Positions 35,556-46,498 of a DNA stretch of 64,000 nt are shown piece by piece. Position 1 is the stretch's first letter, and the number at the start of each line of letters is the position of its first letter. Below the pieces are notes generated by a model that saw nothing but the letters and a program-made list of their open reading frames with translations, was not told where the DNA came from and ran no database searches. Where the stretch lies: positions 2,538,832 through 2,602,831 of the forward strand of contig CM073200.1 of assembly GCA_037042915.1 (NCBI GenBank). Direction: 5' to 3'. The stretch comes from Auricularia sp. M13. Taxonomy: Eukaryota > Basidiomycota > Agaricomycetes > Auriculariales > Auriculariaceae. The position numbers were made by a program, and so were the translations under genes.

Positions 35556-36530
35556 ATGGACGAAGTTCGTTGGTTGCAGTTGGCGCGATCGCAGTTCGAA
35601 ATGTTTGGAAACCTGCCTCTGGCCACGCCAGAATGGCTCTCAGCTTCATGCCTGTGCGCGTCGTCCAAAAGGCTCGCCCTGTTCCATGTTTTCCTGAGAC
35701 TTCCACAAGGCGAGCTGTCCGTGCGGTCTGCGGCTCTCAAAACGCGAGACTACAACGACGCCGGACTCGTTCCTGATGTCGCCCAGGCGCTCGCTGCGCT
35801 GCTACCATATTACTCCGAATTGGAATACCTAATGGTTAAGCTATGGAACTTTGGAACTAGATCTGTGCGGGGACATCTGCTCTCGCTGTTTCCTCGAACC
35901 TCCTGCTTGTCGCTCACGTCGTTGTTCATCGCCTCGGCATTCGGCAGGCCGACCACTGCGCTCACTGTGCCCGAATTTTTTGAGCTTTTGGCTATTATGC
36001 CCTCCCTCAAGAAGTTGCAGTCCAACAAAACCTATCCACTGGGTGAGAGCGAGTCGGAGGAACGACTCCCTGCACCTGCATGCCACCTTGATGTTGTGGC
36101 ATCCACATTCCTGCATTACACGCTCCTGCTCTCCCGATCCCACGACTCCCTCAGGTGCATGCAAGTCTGCTACTCGTCTGTTCCAGCCGTGGGTGACGAC
36201 CTGCGGCGCGCGCTCGCGCCATGCACGGGACTGCGCCACCTCACGCTCATGGGGAACAGCTTCGACCACGCTGCCGTCATTGCCACATGCCCCCGGGTGA
36301 GCTCGCTCTCGGTGACCGCGGCGCCTGCTTGCGAACAAATGGCCGCGCTGCGAGGTCCGCTGCGCGTCCTCCAGTTGTCCCACTCCTTCGCGCGGGCCAC
36401 GGCGGAGAGCTATGTCGATACAGCATGGTCGCGACTACAAGATACCATTATGAGCGTCTCGAGGCTTACTGAACTACGCTTTTTTTTTCTTTCGACGGAC
36501 CTTGCAGCACGAGACGGAGGGGTATCGTGA
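35556..36530 (+). CDS. LRR/F-box-type protein A with homopolymer frameshift at 3' end
   Basis: First ATG in a long frame open from about 35478. It lacks a visible F-box and consists of leucine-rich strands (LALFHVFLRLP, YYSELEYLMVKL, MPSLKKL, LLLSRSHDSLRCMQ, CTGLRHLTLMGNSFDHAAVI, CPRVSSLSV, RGPLRVLQLSHSF). It aligns along the last 200 residues with the minus-strand gene at 44249-45304. In that paralog the C-terminus is LSRQLQHETEEYRELRALC. Here the equivalent LQHETEGYREVCRVC is encoded just downstream, in a different frame, ending at TGA 36595-36597. The switch sits after nine T residues at 36480-36488; eight would restore the match. It is a truncated gene, a young pseudogene or a sequencing error. 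Confidence 0.6.
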   Translation: MDEVRWLQLARSQFEMFGNLPLATPEWLSASCLCASSKRLALFHVFLRLPQGELSVRSAALKTRDYNDAGLVPDVAQALAALLPYYSELEYLMVKLWNFGTRSVRGHLLSLFPRTSCLSLTSLFIASAFGRPTTALTVPEFFELLAIMPSLKKLQSNKTYPLGESESEERLPAPACHLDVVASTFLHYTLLLSRSHDSLRCMQVCYSSVPAVGDDLRRALAPCTGLRHLTLMGNSFDHAAVIATCPRVSSLSVTAAPACEQMAALRGPLRVLQLSHSFARATAESYVDTAWSRLQDTIMSVSRLTELRFFFLSTDLAARDGGVS

Positions 36531-36661
36531 AGTGTGCCGTGTGTGCACAGAGAGGGGCATCCAACTTCATCTTTCTGTGCATCCGGATTATGATTGAGTT
36601 GGTTATCCACCAAATAATACCACACCTTGTCGCGTTTTCTCTCAGCAGAACTGCTATGAAC

Positions 36662-36805
36662 ATTCCCGCTACCTTGTAGTGGGTCTTTGGCGTGTGATGA
36701 CCAAATCTGCAATACAACGCGTTTTGGCTCAAGATTCCCGCTACCTTGTAGTGGGTCTTTGGCGTGTGATGACCAAATCTGCAATACAACGCGTTTTGGC
36801 TCAAG
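36662..36805. repeat. Two-copy 72-bp tandem repeat
   Basis: Units at 36662-36733 and 36734-36805 are essentially identical, each containing GCTACCTTGTAGTGGGTCTT. They immediately precede the larger duplication. Confidence 0.93.
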
Positions 36806-36806
36806 A

Positions 36807-38297
36807 TCTCTCGATTGATGCCCAGGTCGATAAATGGGGTAATCTTCCGCGGACGGTTCCCAATGAGGAGCACGTCCGCGGGCTCCTTGTTCCGAGGTTG
36901 ATGCAGCTCTAGCCACAGCTCCTCACGCCGCCAACTCTTGAGCTCAGGTTCCTGTGTAGGTAACGGTATAGTAACTTATGAACCTAGTAAGAGTGTTCGT
37001 GGCGCGAATGGCGAGGCACGAAGCGCCTCGCATGAGCGCCTCAGTCATATTTAGGCGCACGAACGGCGCGGCGCGCAGCGCAGCGCGTGAGTGCGCCCAT
37101 TCAATTTCCTCCACCCGGTACCACAATATCTATGTGGGTGGCAGACGTGTTGTGTTCGATGTGCAGCGAATCGCATGCATTAAGCATTGGACTAAGCAAA
37201 TGGTTCGGGCGCACAGATGTTCAGTTCTTAGTGGCCGCATGCTGCAGCTGCTTGCAGAGTTTATAGCTGTCATCAAGTCTCATGCCAAGGTAATGAGAAA
37301 AATTGCTCGCTAATATCACAGAGACTAGGTACAGCTGCTGGCATTGTCTGGTGTGCGGGCAAGGTGCCAAACTGGCTGTCACGAGTCTGAGCAGCAGCAC
37401 AAGCTATTACTTGTCCATCAAGAGAGTGGTTACTGATGAGGGAAATTCTACTCTACTTCCATAGTTCCGCTTGCAACTGAGTCCATACCTTCTCATAGAC
37501 AGAAAACATTGGGTCTATAAAGGTAGCGGGTGGTGCCGGAACGGCCTATGGGACTTATCTCTCGATTGATGCCCAGGTCGATAAATAGGGTAATCTTCCG
37601 CGGACGGTTCCCAATGAGGTGCCCATCCGCAGGCCCGTTGTTCCGAGGTTGATGCAGCTCTAGCCACAGCTCCTCACGCCGCCAACTCTTGAGCTCACGT
37701 TCCTGTGTAGGTAATGGTATAGTAACTTGTGAACCTAGTAAGAGTGTTCGTGGCGCGAATGGCGAGGCGCGAAGCGCCTCGCATGAGCGCCTCAGTCATA
37801 TTTAGGCGCACGAACGGCGCGGCGCGCAGCGCCGCGCGTGAGTGCGCCCATTCAATTTCCTCCACCCGGTACCAGAATGTTTACATGTGGGTGGCAGACG
37901 TGTTGTGTTCAATGTGCAGTGAATCGCATGCATTAAGCATTGGACTAAGCAAACGATTTGGGCGCACATATGTTCAAGTTCTTAACCTTAGTGGCCACAT
38001 GCTGCAGCTGCTTGCAGAGTTCATAGCTGTCATTAAGTCTCATGCCAAGGTAATGAGAACAATGTGCTCACTAATATCACAGAGACTAGGTACAGCTGCT
38101 GGCATTGTCTGGTGTGCGGGTGAGGTGCCAAACTGGCTGTCATGAGTCCAGCATGAGCTATTACTTGTCCATCAAGAGAGTGGTTATTGAGGAGTGAAAT
38201 TCTACTCACCTTGCAACTGTGTCCATACCTTCTCATAGACAGAAAACATTGGGTCTATGAAGGTAGCGGGTGGTGCCGGAACGGCCTATGGGACTTA
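36807..38297. repeat. Tandem duplication of a ~750-bp unit
   Basis: Copy 1 (36807-37557) and copy 2 (37558-38297) both begin TCTCGATTGATGCCCAGGTC and end near GGAACGGCCTATGGGACTTA. They differ by scattered substitutions and small indels. Each contains a GC-rich segment with inverted GCGCC motifs (about 37010-37090 and 37760-37840). Open frames inside them (about 110-138 codons) are copies of each other but show no domain. The pair fills the space between the LRR gene and the F-box gene. Confidence 0.9.
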
Positions 38298-38574
38298 TAC
38301 TGTATGTATGGCACACTCAGTCTGATACTGACGCACGCTGGGTATCGCCAAGAAACTGGGACAACCGAATTAGTTAGAATGATTCATTCATGGAAATATC
38401 AGAGGAAACATCCATGTGGCCCGTTATTTGAGGCTTGAAACGTGTTTGCCACGATTTTGTGTGGCTCATGTTGAACTTGAAGCTCCGCTCGAGACCTCTT
38501 TCCCGATTCCGCTGCTGGGTGCTGCCAAGTTCCGTACTCTCGTAACGCTCGCTCATAATAACTCGGCTACAACC

Positions 38575-40284
38575 ATGCAATCCCTTTGCGAGCTGGAAGA
38601 CGATGCCGTCACGAGCTTGCGCAAGCTTGCCTCTGCTCTGTACGACCAAAAGTATGCAACGCGCCTCGAGAATGGCGGTTGACCCGACATAGCTGATGCA
38701 TGTGGCAGCCCGAACCCCGAGTGGTGGAAGGCACTGGACCAGAAGGTGTCTGCGCTCGTTGGCCTCGCTTTACGGCCCATTGCTCGCTCGGCCAATGCGC
38801 TCTCGAAAATTAACACCCTACCGCCGGAGCTCTTACAACATATTGTGTCTTACCTTCCGCTGCGCGACGCCCGTCGATCAGTGTCGGTTTGCAGCAAATG
38901 GCGCTATATTTTGCTGGACACGCCGCGCCTGTGGAGCCGACTCAGCATGGTGTTCATTCCGGCCGCATGCCAGCACTGGTTTCCCGCGCTGCAGGCATTT
39001 CTGAACCGCAGCGGAAGCGTTCCGCTCGAGCTGGAGCTGGGCTTCCAACATCTCACTACTCTTGACCTGGCTGAAAAGGCTGACCTCAGATCTGCATTCG
39101 AGAGTGTAGGCGGATTGGTTGCGGCACACGTTCATCGCGCGAAGTCTATCTCCTTCAGCATTCCTTGCCTGTCGACTTGGGACGACGTCCTCTCCGAGCC
39201 TGCGCCGTCCTTGGAACTCTTTCGCCTCCACATCTACGACGGCGACGATTTTGTGACTCTCCGAGCTGATTTATTCGCCAATTCCGCACCAAAACTACGC
39301 TCCCTGAGCCTCTCCGGGGTCTTGTTACCCACTACGACCTGTCCCGCCCTGCAGTTGGTCACCGAGTTTACCGAGGAAACCCCCGAAACCCGCGAATACG
39401 CGGGCAATATCGACAATAGTTCGGCTCTCCCTGCTCTACGCTGCCTAACGCTTCCGAGAAGGTCTCGTGTTTTACGTTGGCCGGTTCTCTCTCGTCCAGT
39501 AGCCAGGGTCAGATTGCGGGCAGACACATCGTGGAAAACCCTGAGGTTGTTTTCCAGCAATACCTCTTTGTGCCTTGCCGTGGCGCCCGGCTCCTCCTAC
39601 ACGTCTTCGTACGAGTCCTCCCTCACCATCGCAAAAGTTGTGTCCCGCGTAGTCGGCGTAAATACAATGGACATCCGCTTCAGCAACTGCCCCCTGCAGG
39701 ACATCTCTTCCTACCGTTCTATCTACTCCATCGCCCTTGACGGGGAAATCATCGCATTGGGTTTTGCAGAGCAGCTGACAGATCAAGATCTATGGTCTTC
39801 AAGCACGGTGCGCTGTCTGCGCAATCTTGCAATACCATATGCTGTCTGGTGCCTCGTCGCGCGATACAGCCTTCCGCCTTTGGAGAGTCTTACACTTTAT
39901 CTGACACGAGTTATCGATGGTGTGACGCGAGGCCCTTCCGTCAGAGAGTTCCCGCTTGAGACAGTCGTCTCCCGCAAGCCACCGTGCGCCGTGTCGACAT
40001 TCCATCTCGTTCGTGTCGGCAGCTATCCCGAACTTCCGACAATGAATTACCGGGCATTACTCAATTTCATCTCGCGGTCGTTCCATTTGCCGGTTTCGAA
40101 ACTAGTTGTGCATGGTTGGAAGGTTTTCAATATGCAGACTGACGAACCCAGTAGCTCGGAAATCGTGGTAGACGTCGACATTATCGTAGAGTCACAACGT
40201 GGATGGCGGTACGAAGCCGAGCCATGGACCTGGGATATAGTCGATGACAAGAAGGCTCTTCATGTAGGCCACTTCCAGCAGTGA
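38575..40284 (+). CDS. F-box protein
   Basis: Exon 1 (38575-38651, MQSLCELEDDAVTSLRKLAS) joins exon 2 (38709-40284) over a 57-bp intron with a GT-AG pair and matching phase, giving about 550 residues. An F-box stands near residue 65: INTLPPELLQHIVSYLPLRD followed by RRSVSVCSKWRYILLDTPRLW, including the LP..L and W residues that bind Skp1. The remaining 450 residues are leucine-rich with irregular LRR-like strands (LRSLSLSGVLLP, LPALRCLTLP, LPPLESLTLYL), typical of the large basidiomycete F-box expansions. Its probable role is substrate receptor of an SCF ubiquitin ligase, with the target unknown. Exon 2 is a single long frame. Confidence 0.85.
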
Positions 40285-41014
40285 TGTATGTAGTGAATGT
40301 ATGTAGTGACAGCCCTCTCAGAGTCGACTTGGCGATAGTCATGTGCATAAAGGACTTTGCAGCGAGGTCAGGATCAGGATGCAACGAGACATGCCAAAGC
40401 GCATATTGATGAGCGCTTGCAATAACTGAACTAGAGTCGACTCATTGCACTGGCTCCTGCCCTTTAGCTGCAAATTAGCAGCATTGAATGTACCAGAATG
40501 ATCGGCGTTTGAAAGCACGTCACAGCGCGGTAAAACGCTCCACGCATTCACCTCATGCTTGTGAGCTCTGCAGATTCGTTGGGGATCATCTCCAGGAATG
40601 GTCTCATATTTCCCTGGAGCGGCTTCGTGCTTGTATGGAGATCGGCCCGCCATCCGAAAGTCTCCTATCCTTTATCTTCTTCCCAATGTACGTTTGAATG
40701 TATCCGTTGCATTCATATTACGACGTTCTGGTTTTACCTCGTGCGGGCTGACGAGAAAAAATCCAGCGAGGTGACGACTGGGCAACGACGACCGTGTCTC
40801 ACACGAGGTGGTAACGATCTTCAGCGCGTATCAATCAACTGTAAAAGGATACTATCTAAGCGCGCCCCCGCCCGTCACGTGCAGGGGATCCGGTTTCTTT
40901 TGGCCATGAAAGTACCCTGAAATTGCCTCGAGGCAACCGAATGGCTTAGGATGGGAGGCTTCTGGCACGCCCCCCAGCTTGCGCGTTCTTTGCCTGCTCC
41001 CCTCACCGCCCAGG
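40285..41014. other. Intergenic, no gene seen
   Basis: About 730 bp, containing the presumed promoter of the downstream fusion gene. No supported feature. Confidence 0.45.
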
Positions 41015-43548
41015 ATGGCCAGCGCCCACAAGGCCCTCATTGTCTCGCACCAGGACCATTTGCTGCGCGTCGGGGGGCTGCAGCAGGGCAGGATTGAGGT
41101 CCGCATCATGTTTTGCCCCAGCCGAGCACTGAGCATACTTCACTTGCAGCATGTTAACCTCGCCAGCAACCGGGCCGCCGTCTTCACACACATCTCTGGC
41201 AAGCAGAAGAAGAGCGTCGCGCTCGACCTTAGCGACCCTATTTCCGTCGTGCAGTCCTGGCAGAACACGGACGACGGCGCGTTCAACGCACAATCCATGC
41301 TTGTTGTTCTTGTCGGAGGTATATTAATTATATTAAATATCCCGGATCATCCGTACTCACCCGAGACGACAGCCAAGGGCGTCCTGTATGTCTGTGACGC
41401 AGAGAAGGGTACCAAGCTCGAGTCGTACCGCATGAACGACGACGTCGAGCTGGTGCGCTGGATCAGCGCCCACACCGTGGCCGTCGTCACGCGCAGCGCC
41501 GTCTGGCACTGGCGGGTCACCCGCAACCGCTGTGGCCGGCCCGAGGAATGGTTTGTCCGCGACCCTGCGCTGGGCAATGCGACCGTCGTCGACTACCGCG
41601 TGTGCCGCGACGGCGCCTGGTGCGCGCTGATGGCGCACGAGCCCAACATCGACGCGCGCGAGCATATCCCTGCTGAAGGGCTCGTCCAGCTCTTCTGCCG
41701 CGAGGCCGGCGTGAGCAAACTCGTGGAAGCCCACGCGCTTGACCTAGTCGAGTCGGATTTTACTGGCTTCCCGCGTGGCATGACCCTGTGCATATACGCA
41801 AAGCGCACCCTGATGTCTTCCGAGGTACTTTGGTGCATTTTCGCGACCAGAAGAAGCTGACGACAAGTCTTCCAGCTCCGCATCACCGAGATCAACCAGG
41901 AAGGCGAATCCGCGTTTGGCCACCGAGTTTTCCAGCTAAACTTCGCCCCCGATGCGTTTGACGACTACCCACTCTCATTACACGTTTCGCAGCCGCACGG
42001 CATCATATTTCTCACCACGGCAATGGGCTACGTGCACCTGTACGACATGGAAAGCGGGACGCAGCTTCTACGCCAACGCATAACGCATCGCAACGTCCTT
42101 ACGACAGCCCGAAACGAAGACGGTTCGGGCATCATTCTCATTGACGAGGACCACCGCGCCAGCAGCGTCGTCCTCAACGACGAACACTTCATTCAATATC
42201 TCCTAAACAATAACTTCCAGAACATGCAGGTCTTGTTCCGCATCGCCGACAGGAATCAAGATTGGAAACTCTTCGCGAAACATCATCTGCAGCTCAGCGC
42301 TGCGCGCCATGAAGAGGCGGATGCGTACATGAAGGCCAACTGGTGCTCGTTCGACACCTCCCAGCCCGTCGAGTGAGCATCTTGCAGTTGTTTTTGAAAA
42401 TCACCCGTCTCAACTCTCAGCAGTGAAACTGGTCGTCTCAGTTCGAGGCTGTGGGCGGGCGACGGCTCTCTCGGCGTCACAGACACCGCGGCGTATACTT
42501 TGCGCGGCATCGTCCTCTTTTTGTGCGGCCTTCTCGAGGACAGCATGCAGTACGCTCGAGAAGCGCTCAAGACGAATCCCGATGATCGTCATGCACGTAT
42601 TCTGCTATGGCGTGCGGAGGACGTGATCGCGGCCAAGGCTGAAGGGAACGCAGCCTACGGTAAGGCGCAATACTCCACCGCGATCGAGTGCTACAGCAAG
42701 GCCCTCAAAGTGCGTCTCGCCTTTTTCTTCATTGGAAGAGACAGATGACTAATCCCATTTTTCAGCAAATTGGCGAGCAGGAGGAGGAAGCCTACGGCGG
42801 TGTCATTCGCGCCGTCATCCTCAACAACCGCGCCATTGCCTATCATCGTGTAGGCGACCAATTTTGCTATGACCAAGCGATATTCTAACGTATTTTCCAG
42901 TCTGGGAAACATAAGGAGGCCATCACGGACGCCACGACGTCGCTCGACCTTGTACCGAATAACTGGAAAGCCCTAAGAACGCGCGGGAGCGGGCACATTG
43001 CGTTGCGCAACTTCGACCAGGCCGTGACCGACATTCTCCACGCGATGAAACACTGCCCGCATGTTGAAGAGAAAGCCAAACTGCAAGCAGAGCTCACTGA
43101 GGCCCAGCGCGGGCGCGGCTTCAGCAACGGCCCTGGTCTTGCACGACCCGTCTCAGCCATGGCGCGTGGGACGACGCCCACCATGCAGCCCTTGAAAGAT
43201 TATTACCGCATCCTAAGTGCGTCCGATCGCGCCGTATGACCTTGACTGATCCGCGTACTCAGATGTTCATCGTATGGCGTCCGACATCGAAATCCGGCAG
43301 GCATACCGGCAGCGGACCATTCAACTGCATCCGCGAAACGTGCGTGTGTTCTGCGGAACGAGTGGCACACTCGGCTGAAAGTTTATAGGGTGGCAACCCG
43401 GAGACGTACAAGCTGCTGGAAGAGGCGCATCGCACGCTGAGCAACTCGACCGCTCGCCGCCAGTGAGCTCCTCAGTGCTCTCCGGCGCCTCTGCAGTGCT
43501 AACGCGTCCGTGATCAGGTACGATGCGATGCTAAACATCCAGCTTTGA
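41015..43548 (+). CDS. Clathrin N-terminal propeller - TPR - J-like domain fusion protein
   Basis: Ten exons (41015-41098, 41150-41318, 41373-41824, 41876-42372, 42421-42709, 42766-42849, 42901-43216, 43263-43339, 43389-43462, 43518-43548), all GT-AG with closing phases, give 690 residues. Residues 1-330 follow the clathrin heavy chain N-terminal beta-propeller in order (SYRMNDDVELVRWISAHTVA, AVWHWRV, VQLFCREAGVSKLVEAHA, HGIIFLTTAMGYVHLYDMES). Residues 405-600 match the second TPR half of DNAJC7 (GIVLFLCGLLEDSMQYAREA, KAEGNAAYGKAQYSTAIECY, NNRAIAYHRSGKHKEAITDA). The end is a J-type domain (DYYRILNVHRMASDIEIRQA) where HPD is replaced by HPR at 653-655. Clathrin uncoating uses J-proteins (auxilin, yeast Swa2 with TPR plus J), so a role in coat dynamics is inferred. 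Without HPD it should not stimulate Hsp70. Confidence 0.85.
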
Positions 43549-44248
43549 GCGCGAAGACGCCCGCAGTGCGGGTTCCATCAATCCAGCCGCGTCCTGCCGC
43601 TCCAGTCGGAGGACTTGATAGTGAGCGCCGGTTCTCTATGTTTTTGTTCCATAGCCCGGAATGCAACGCGTCTCAGAATGCCTTGGTCTATGCATCATCT
43701 ATGCTGACCTCTCTTCTCTCATGTCTATGCCTCGCTTTCCTGCATCCTCACCAGCCCATTGTACACCACCCCACACTCATCCTGCTTTCTTCCGTTCAAT
43801 GTACACTGGCTCATCTCACAACGCGCATCTTATCTGTCCTGGCCTGTTAACTTGACAACCCCGGTCCCTCAAAGATTTGCCTTGGACTGCAGTCTCAGCG
43901 CTGTCGAACCGAGGCAGTGACACGATATAGTACCCTAACAACATGCTGCGTATTGGATCCCTGACTTCTAATGAGCGCCAAAGACTTGGCGGCCCTGGTG
44001 ATCCCTTCCACTTTCGTGTCCCCGCCGCCGGAAATGTCGAGTGTGTGAAAGACCAATCACCAGGCCACCGGCAAGCCTCGTAGTCGCGACAGTAGCGACC
44101 CGAAGAGTGACAAAAGCCTGCGTTGCTGCCACGGTGAAACCCACAGTGCTCCGAGCAGGGATGTTGCTGACCCGCCGCGGCGACCAGCTAGCTGTTTCGC
44201 CAGGGTGGAGCAGTAAGTTCGGGATTATGCTACCAGCTATGTTGATTA
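43549..44248. other. Intergenic between convergent genes
   Basis: About 700 bp of pyrimidine-rich sequence (43640-43830), with no supported gene. Confidence 0.45.
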
Positions 44249-45304
44249 TCAGAAATATACTACACGCGGTGGAGGAACGGTAGACAGGTGGATGCGGCGC
44301 TCCTTGCAAAGAGCACGCAGCTCGCGATACTCCTCGGTCTCGTGCTGCAACTGCCTAGAGAGGAAGTTGAAGCAGATGGTCCCAAGCGAGGGCGTTTCAG
44401 CGATAACATCGCGCAGCCGCCTTGAGACAAGGGCGACGTACTGCTCGGGTGTGTCGCTGAAGCAATTGGCGAGCTCCAGAGAACAGAGCGGCGCATGGAG
44501 TGCAGCCATCTCCGCCTCAGTGGGCGCGGATGTGAGCATCAAGGATTGCAGACGCGGGCAGGCGGAGATGATGGGCTCGTTGTCGAAGCAGTTGCCTTCG
44601 AGACTTAGATGGCGGACTTGTGTACACTGCAGGAGCGCCTCGCGAACGTCGTTGGCCACTTCTGGGTCGAAGATCCAGTGCAACCCGAGGTGCTCGAGTG
44701 TGTCATGTGAGCGCGAGAGCAGCAGAGGATAGTGTCGAAAGTTTATATCCGCGTCGTCATTTACGACGAGATGCGTAAGGCGGCAGGCCGGCTGGAGCAG
44801 CGACCGCACATACAAATCTCTGGCGAAGGAGTCGCCATACAGATCATCGGGCATCTCGAGCGTGCCAAAGGCCAGTTTCTTGAGAGCAGGCATCATAGAC
44901 AACATCTCGAAGAAGGCGCCGAGTGCCAGCGCGGCGGCGGATTCGCATCCAAGGCAGAGTGTCGTCAGGTTAGAAAGAGCCACTAGAGGTGGAAGGTTCT
45001 CCAGCACAGAATCATAGTGCCAGCGCCTCAGATTAAGTACTCGTAGGTTCGGAAAGCGCGTCACGAGCATGCGAAGCCTGTCGTCGGCGGCATCATGCGC
45101 ACGGTCTAATGGGCCGATTTCGACGTTGACCTCAGTCACAGCGCGCGCGAGGGAGGCGGTGACGGCGGCGAGTATGGCAGTATCGAGACTTTTGATATGA
45201 AAGGTAATTCGGGCCGGCCGTGTGCGCATGGTTCGTGCCAGAAACCAAATCAATCGGCCGCGACAACTCCGCTCCGGCTCGAACTGTACAGTGAATGGCG
45301 ACAT
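44249..45304 (-). CDS. LRR/F-box-type protein B
   Basis: Single long frame of about 351 residues from ATG 45304 (MSPFTVQFEPERSC). No N-terminal F-box is seen. Regular leucine-rich strands run through it: FPNLRVLNLRRWHYDSVL, LSNLTTLCLGCES, MPALKKLAFGTLEM, LLLSRSHDTLEHLGLHW, CTQVRHLSLEGNCFDNEPII, CPRLQSLMLTSAPTEAEMAA, LCSLELANCF. The C-terminus is LSRQLQHETEEYRELRALC followed by a short tail. It is the intact relative of the frameshifted gene at 35556 and shows what that gene lost. LRR proteins of this kind are usually protein-interaction receptors in basidiomycete F-box families, but the F-box itself is absent or on an unseen exon. Confidence 0.7.
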   Translation of the reverse strand: MSPFTVQFEPERSCRGRLIWFLARTMRTRPARITFHIKSLDTAILAAVTASLARAVTEVNVEIGPLDRAHDAADDRLRMLVTRFPNLRVLNLRRWHYDSVLENLPPLVALSNLTTLCLGCESAAALALGAFFEMLSMMPALKKLAFGTLEMPDDLYGDSFARDLYVRSLLQPACRLTHLVVNDDADINFRHYPLLLSRSHDTLEHLGLHWIFDPEVANDVREALLQCTQVRHLSLEGNCFDNEPIISACPRLQSLMLTSAPTEAEMAALHAPLCSLELANCFSDTPEQYVALVSRRLRDVIAETPSLGTICFNFLSRQLQHETEEYRELRALCKERRIHLSTVPPPRVVYF

Positions 45305-46498
45305 TCCCCACACGCCGGAGAGAGGTATCACCGCATTGACCTTACCACGATGCCGAATGAGTTTCCCGCTTTACCAAAATAAATCTGATGAAGAGTACAG
45401 TAGGGTTGGATCCCTTTTTGTCGCAACTTGCTGCTATAAAAAACCATTTATCATATTTTACGTGCCTGCCTGGCTTTCCTATCGTGCTGAGAATAGTGAC
45501 AGCGTGTGCGCTGAGTACAGCACAGGTCGGTCAAGCCAGGGCCACCAGTCCGTATGCAGAATTTTGCAGCACGTGGAATGCTTGACCTGAGTCATCACGC
45601 TGCATGTTAGGCTCTGTGTGCAGCTCAGGCGATCGGAAAGGGGCGGGATTGACGAGTGAGATTCGGTACACAATCATCGACAATGTTGTTCGGTGCCAGG
45701 CCGCCTCTGGCTTCTCATACCAAGTGCAAGCTCAGTACACGCTGGTCAGCCGACAGCTTCACATCTTCAGTGTCTCACCTCTTCAAATCGAGCCACAATG
45801 GAATTTCTAGACGCGGACGACGCAAACACCGCGCTTCGAGGGTGTGTGTCCAGTGAACACCAGCTGGGCCGCTCAAAGCGCTGACAAGCAGCCGACTTCT
45901 TGCGGTATCGGAATGCCGAAAGGTCGACGAGTGAGGCGCCTTTTGTACAATGTGAGATTTGCAGAGTTGTGCCGCGAGAACACCGTGGCATGGGGTTTGA
46001 AGACCGGAGAAGGGGGCGATTACAGTCAGCCATGTCTATAGGCTTCGGAGACTTGCCGCCAAGGTGCTGCTGCTCTCAGCGTGGATGTTGGCCCTTGGAG
46101 AGATGCGCGCGGAGGCGGTTTGTCGGGAGCGTTCTCAGCTTCGGCGTGAGAGAAGGGGGGTCCTACGGTGCCTGCATGGTGTGGGATGATACGGAAATGA
46201 ATTGGTGCTAAACAACACGTCGATCCTGCAGCCTGGCGATGCTGAGAATTCCAAAAATACAGGCCTAGGCCTATTTATATGCTCTCACGGGCAGCGACTG
46301 GGTAAAAATAGCGGCGGGTGGCAGAGGACGGTGGCAGGGACGGCGAAAATTGATTCCCAGAACTGACGTCGTCGTGGTGTGCCGCGGTTCCGCTGCCGAG
46401 CTGCCGACTATTGCCGCCGGGCGGACTCTGAAGGTCTTAAAATAGCGGCTGCTGCGTCTTTCGAGTCCTGGTGCACCCCAGCTCGCTACACCGTCAGG
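45305..46498. other. Intergenic, no supported gene
   Basis: About 1.2 kb between divergent genes, so it includes both promoters. Short open frames around 45600-46210 have no recognisable product. Confidence 0.4.

Noticed and set aside
42373-42420. Stop codon ending the clathrin-like part as a separate gene
   Set aside because: The stop lies on a perfect GTGAGC donor with a matching CTCTCAG acceptor 48 bp on. Phases fit, and the downstream part lacks its own start.
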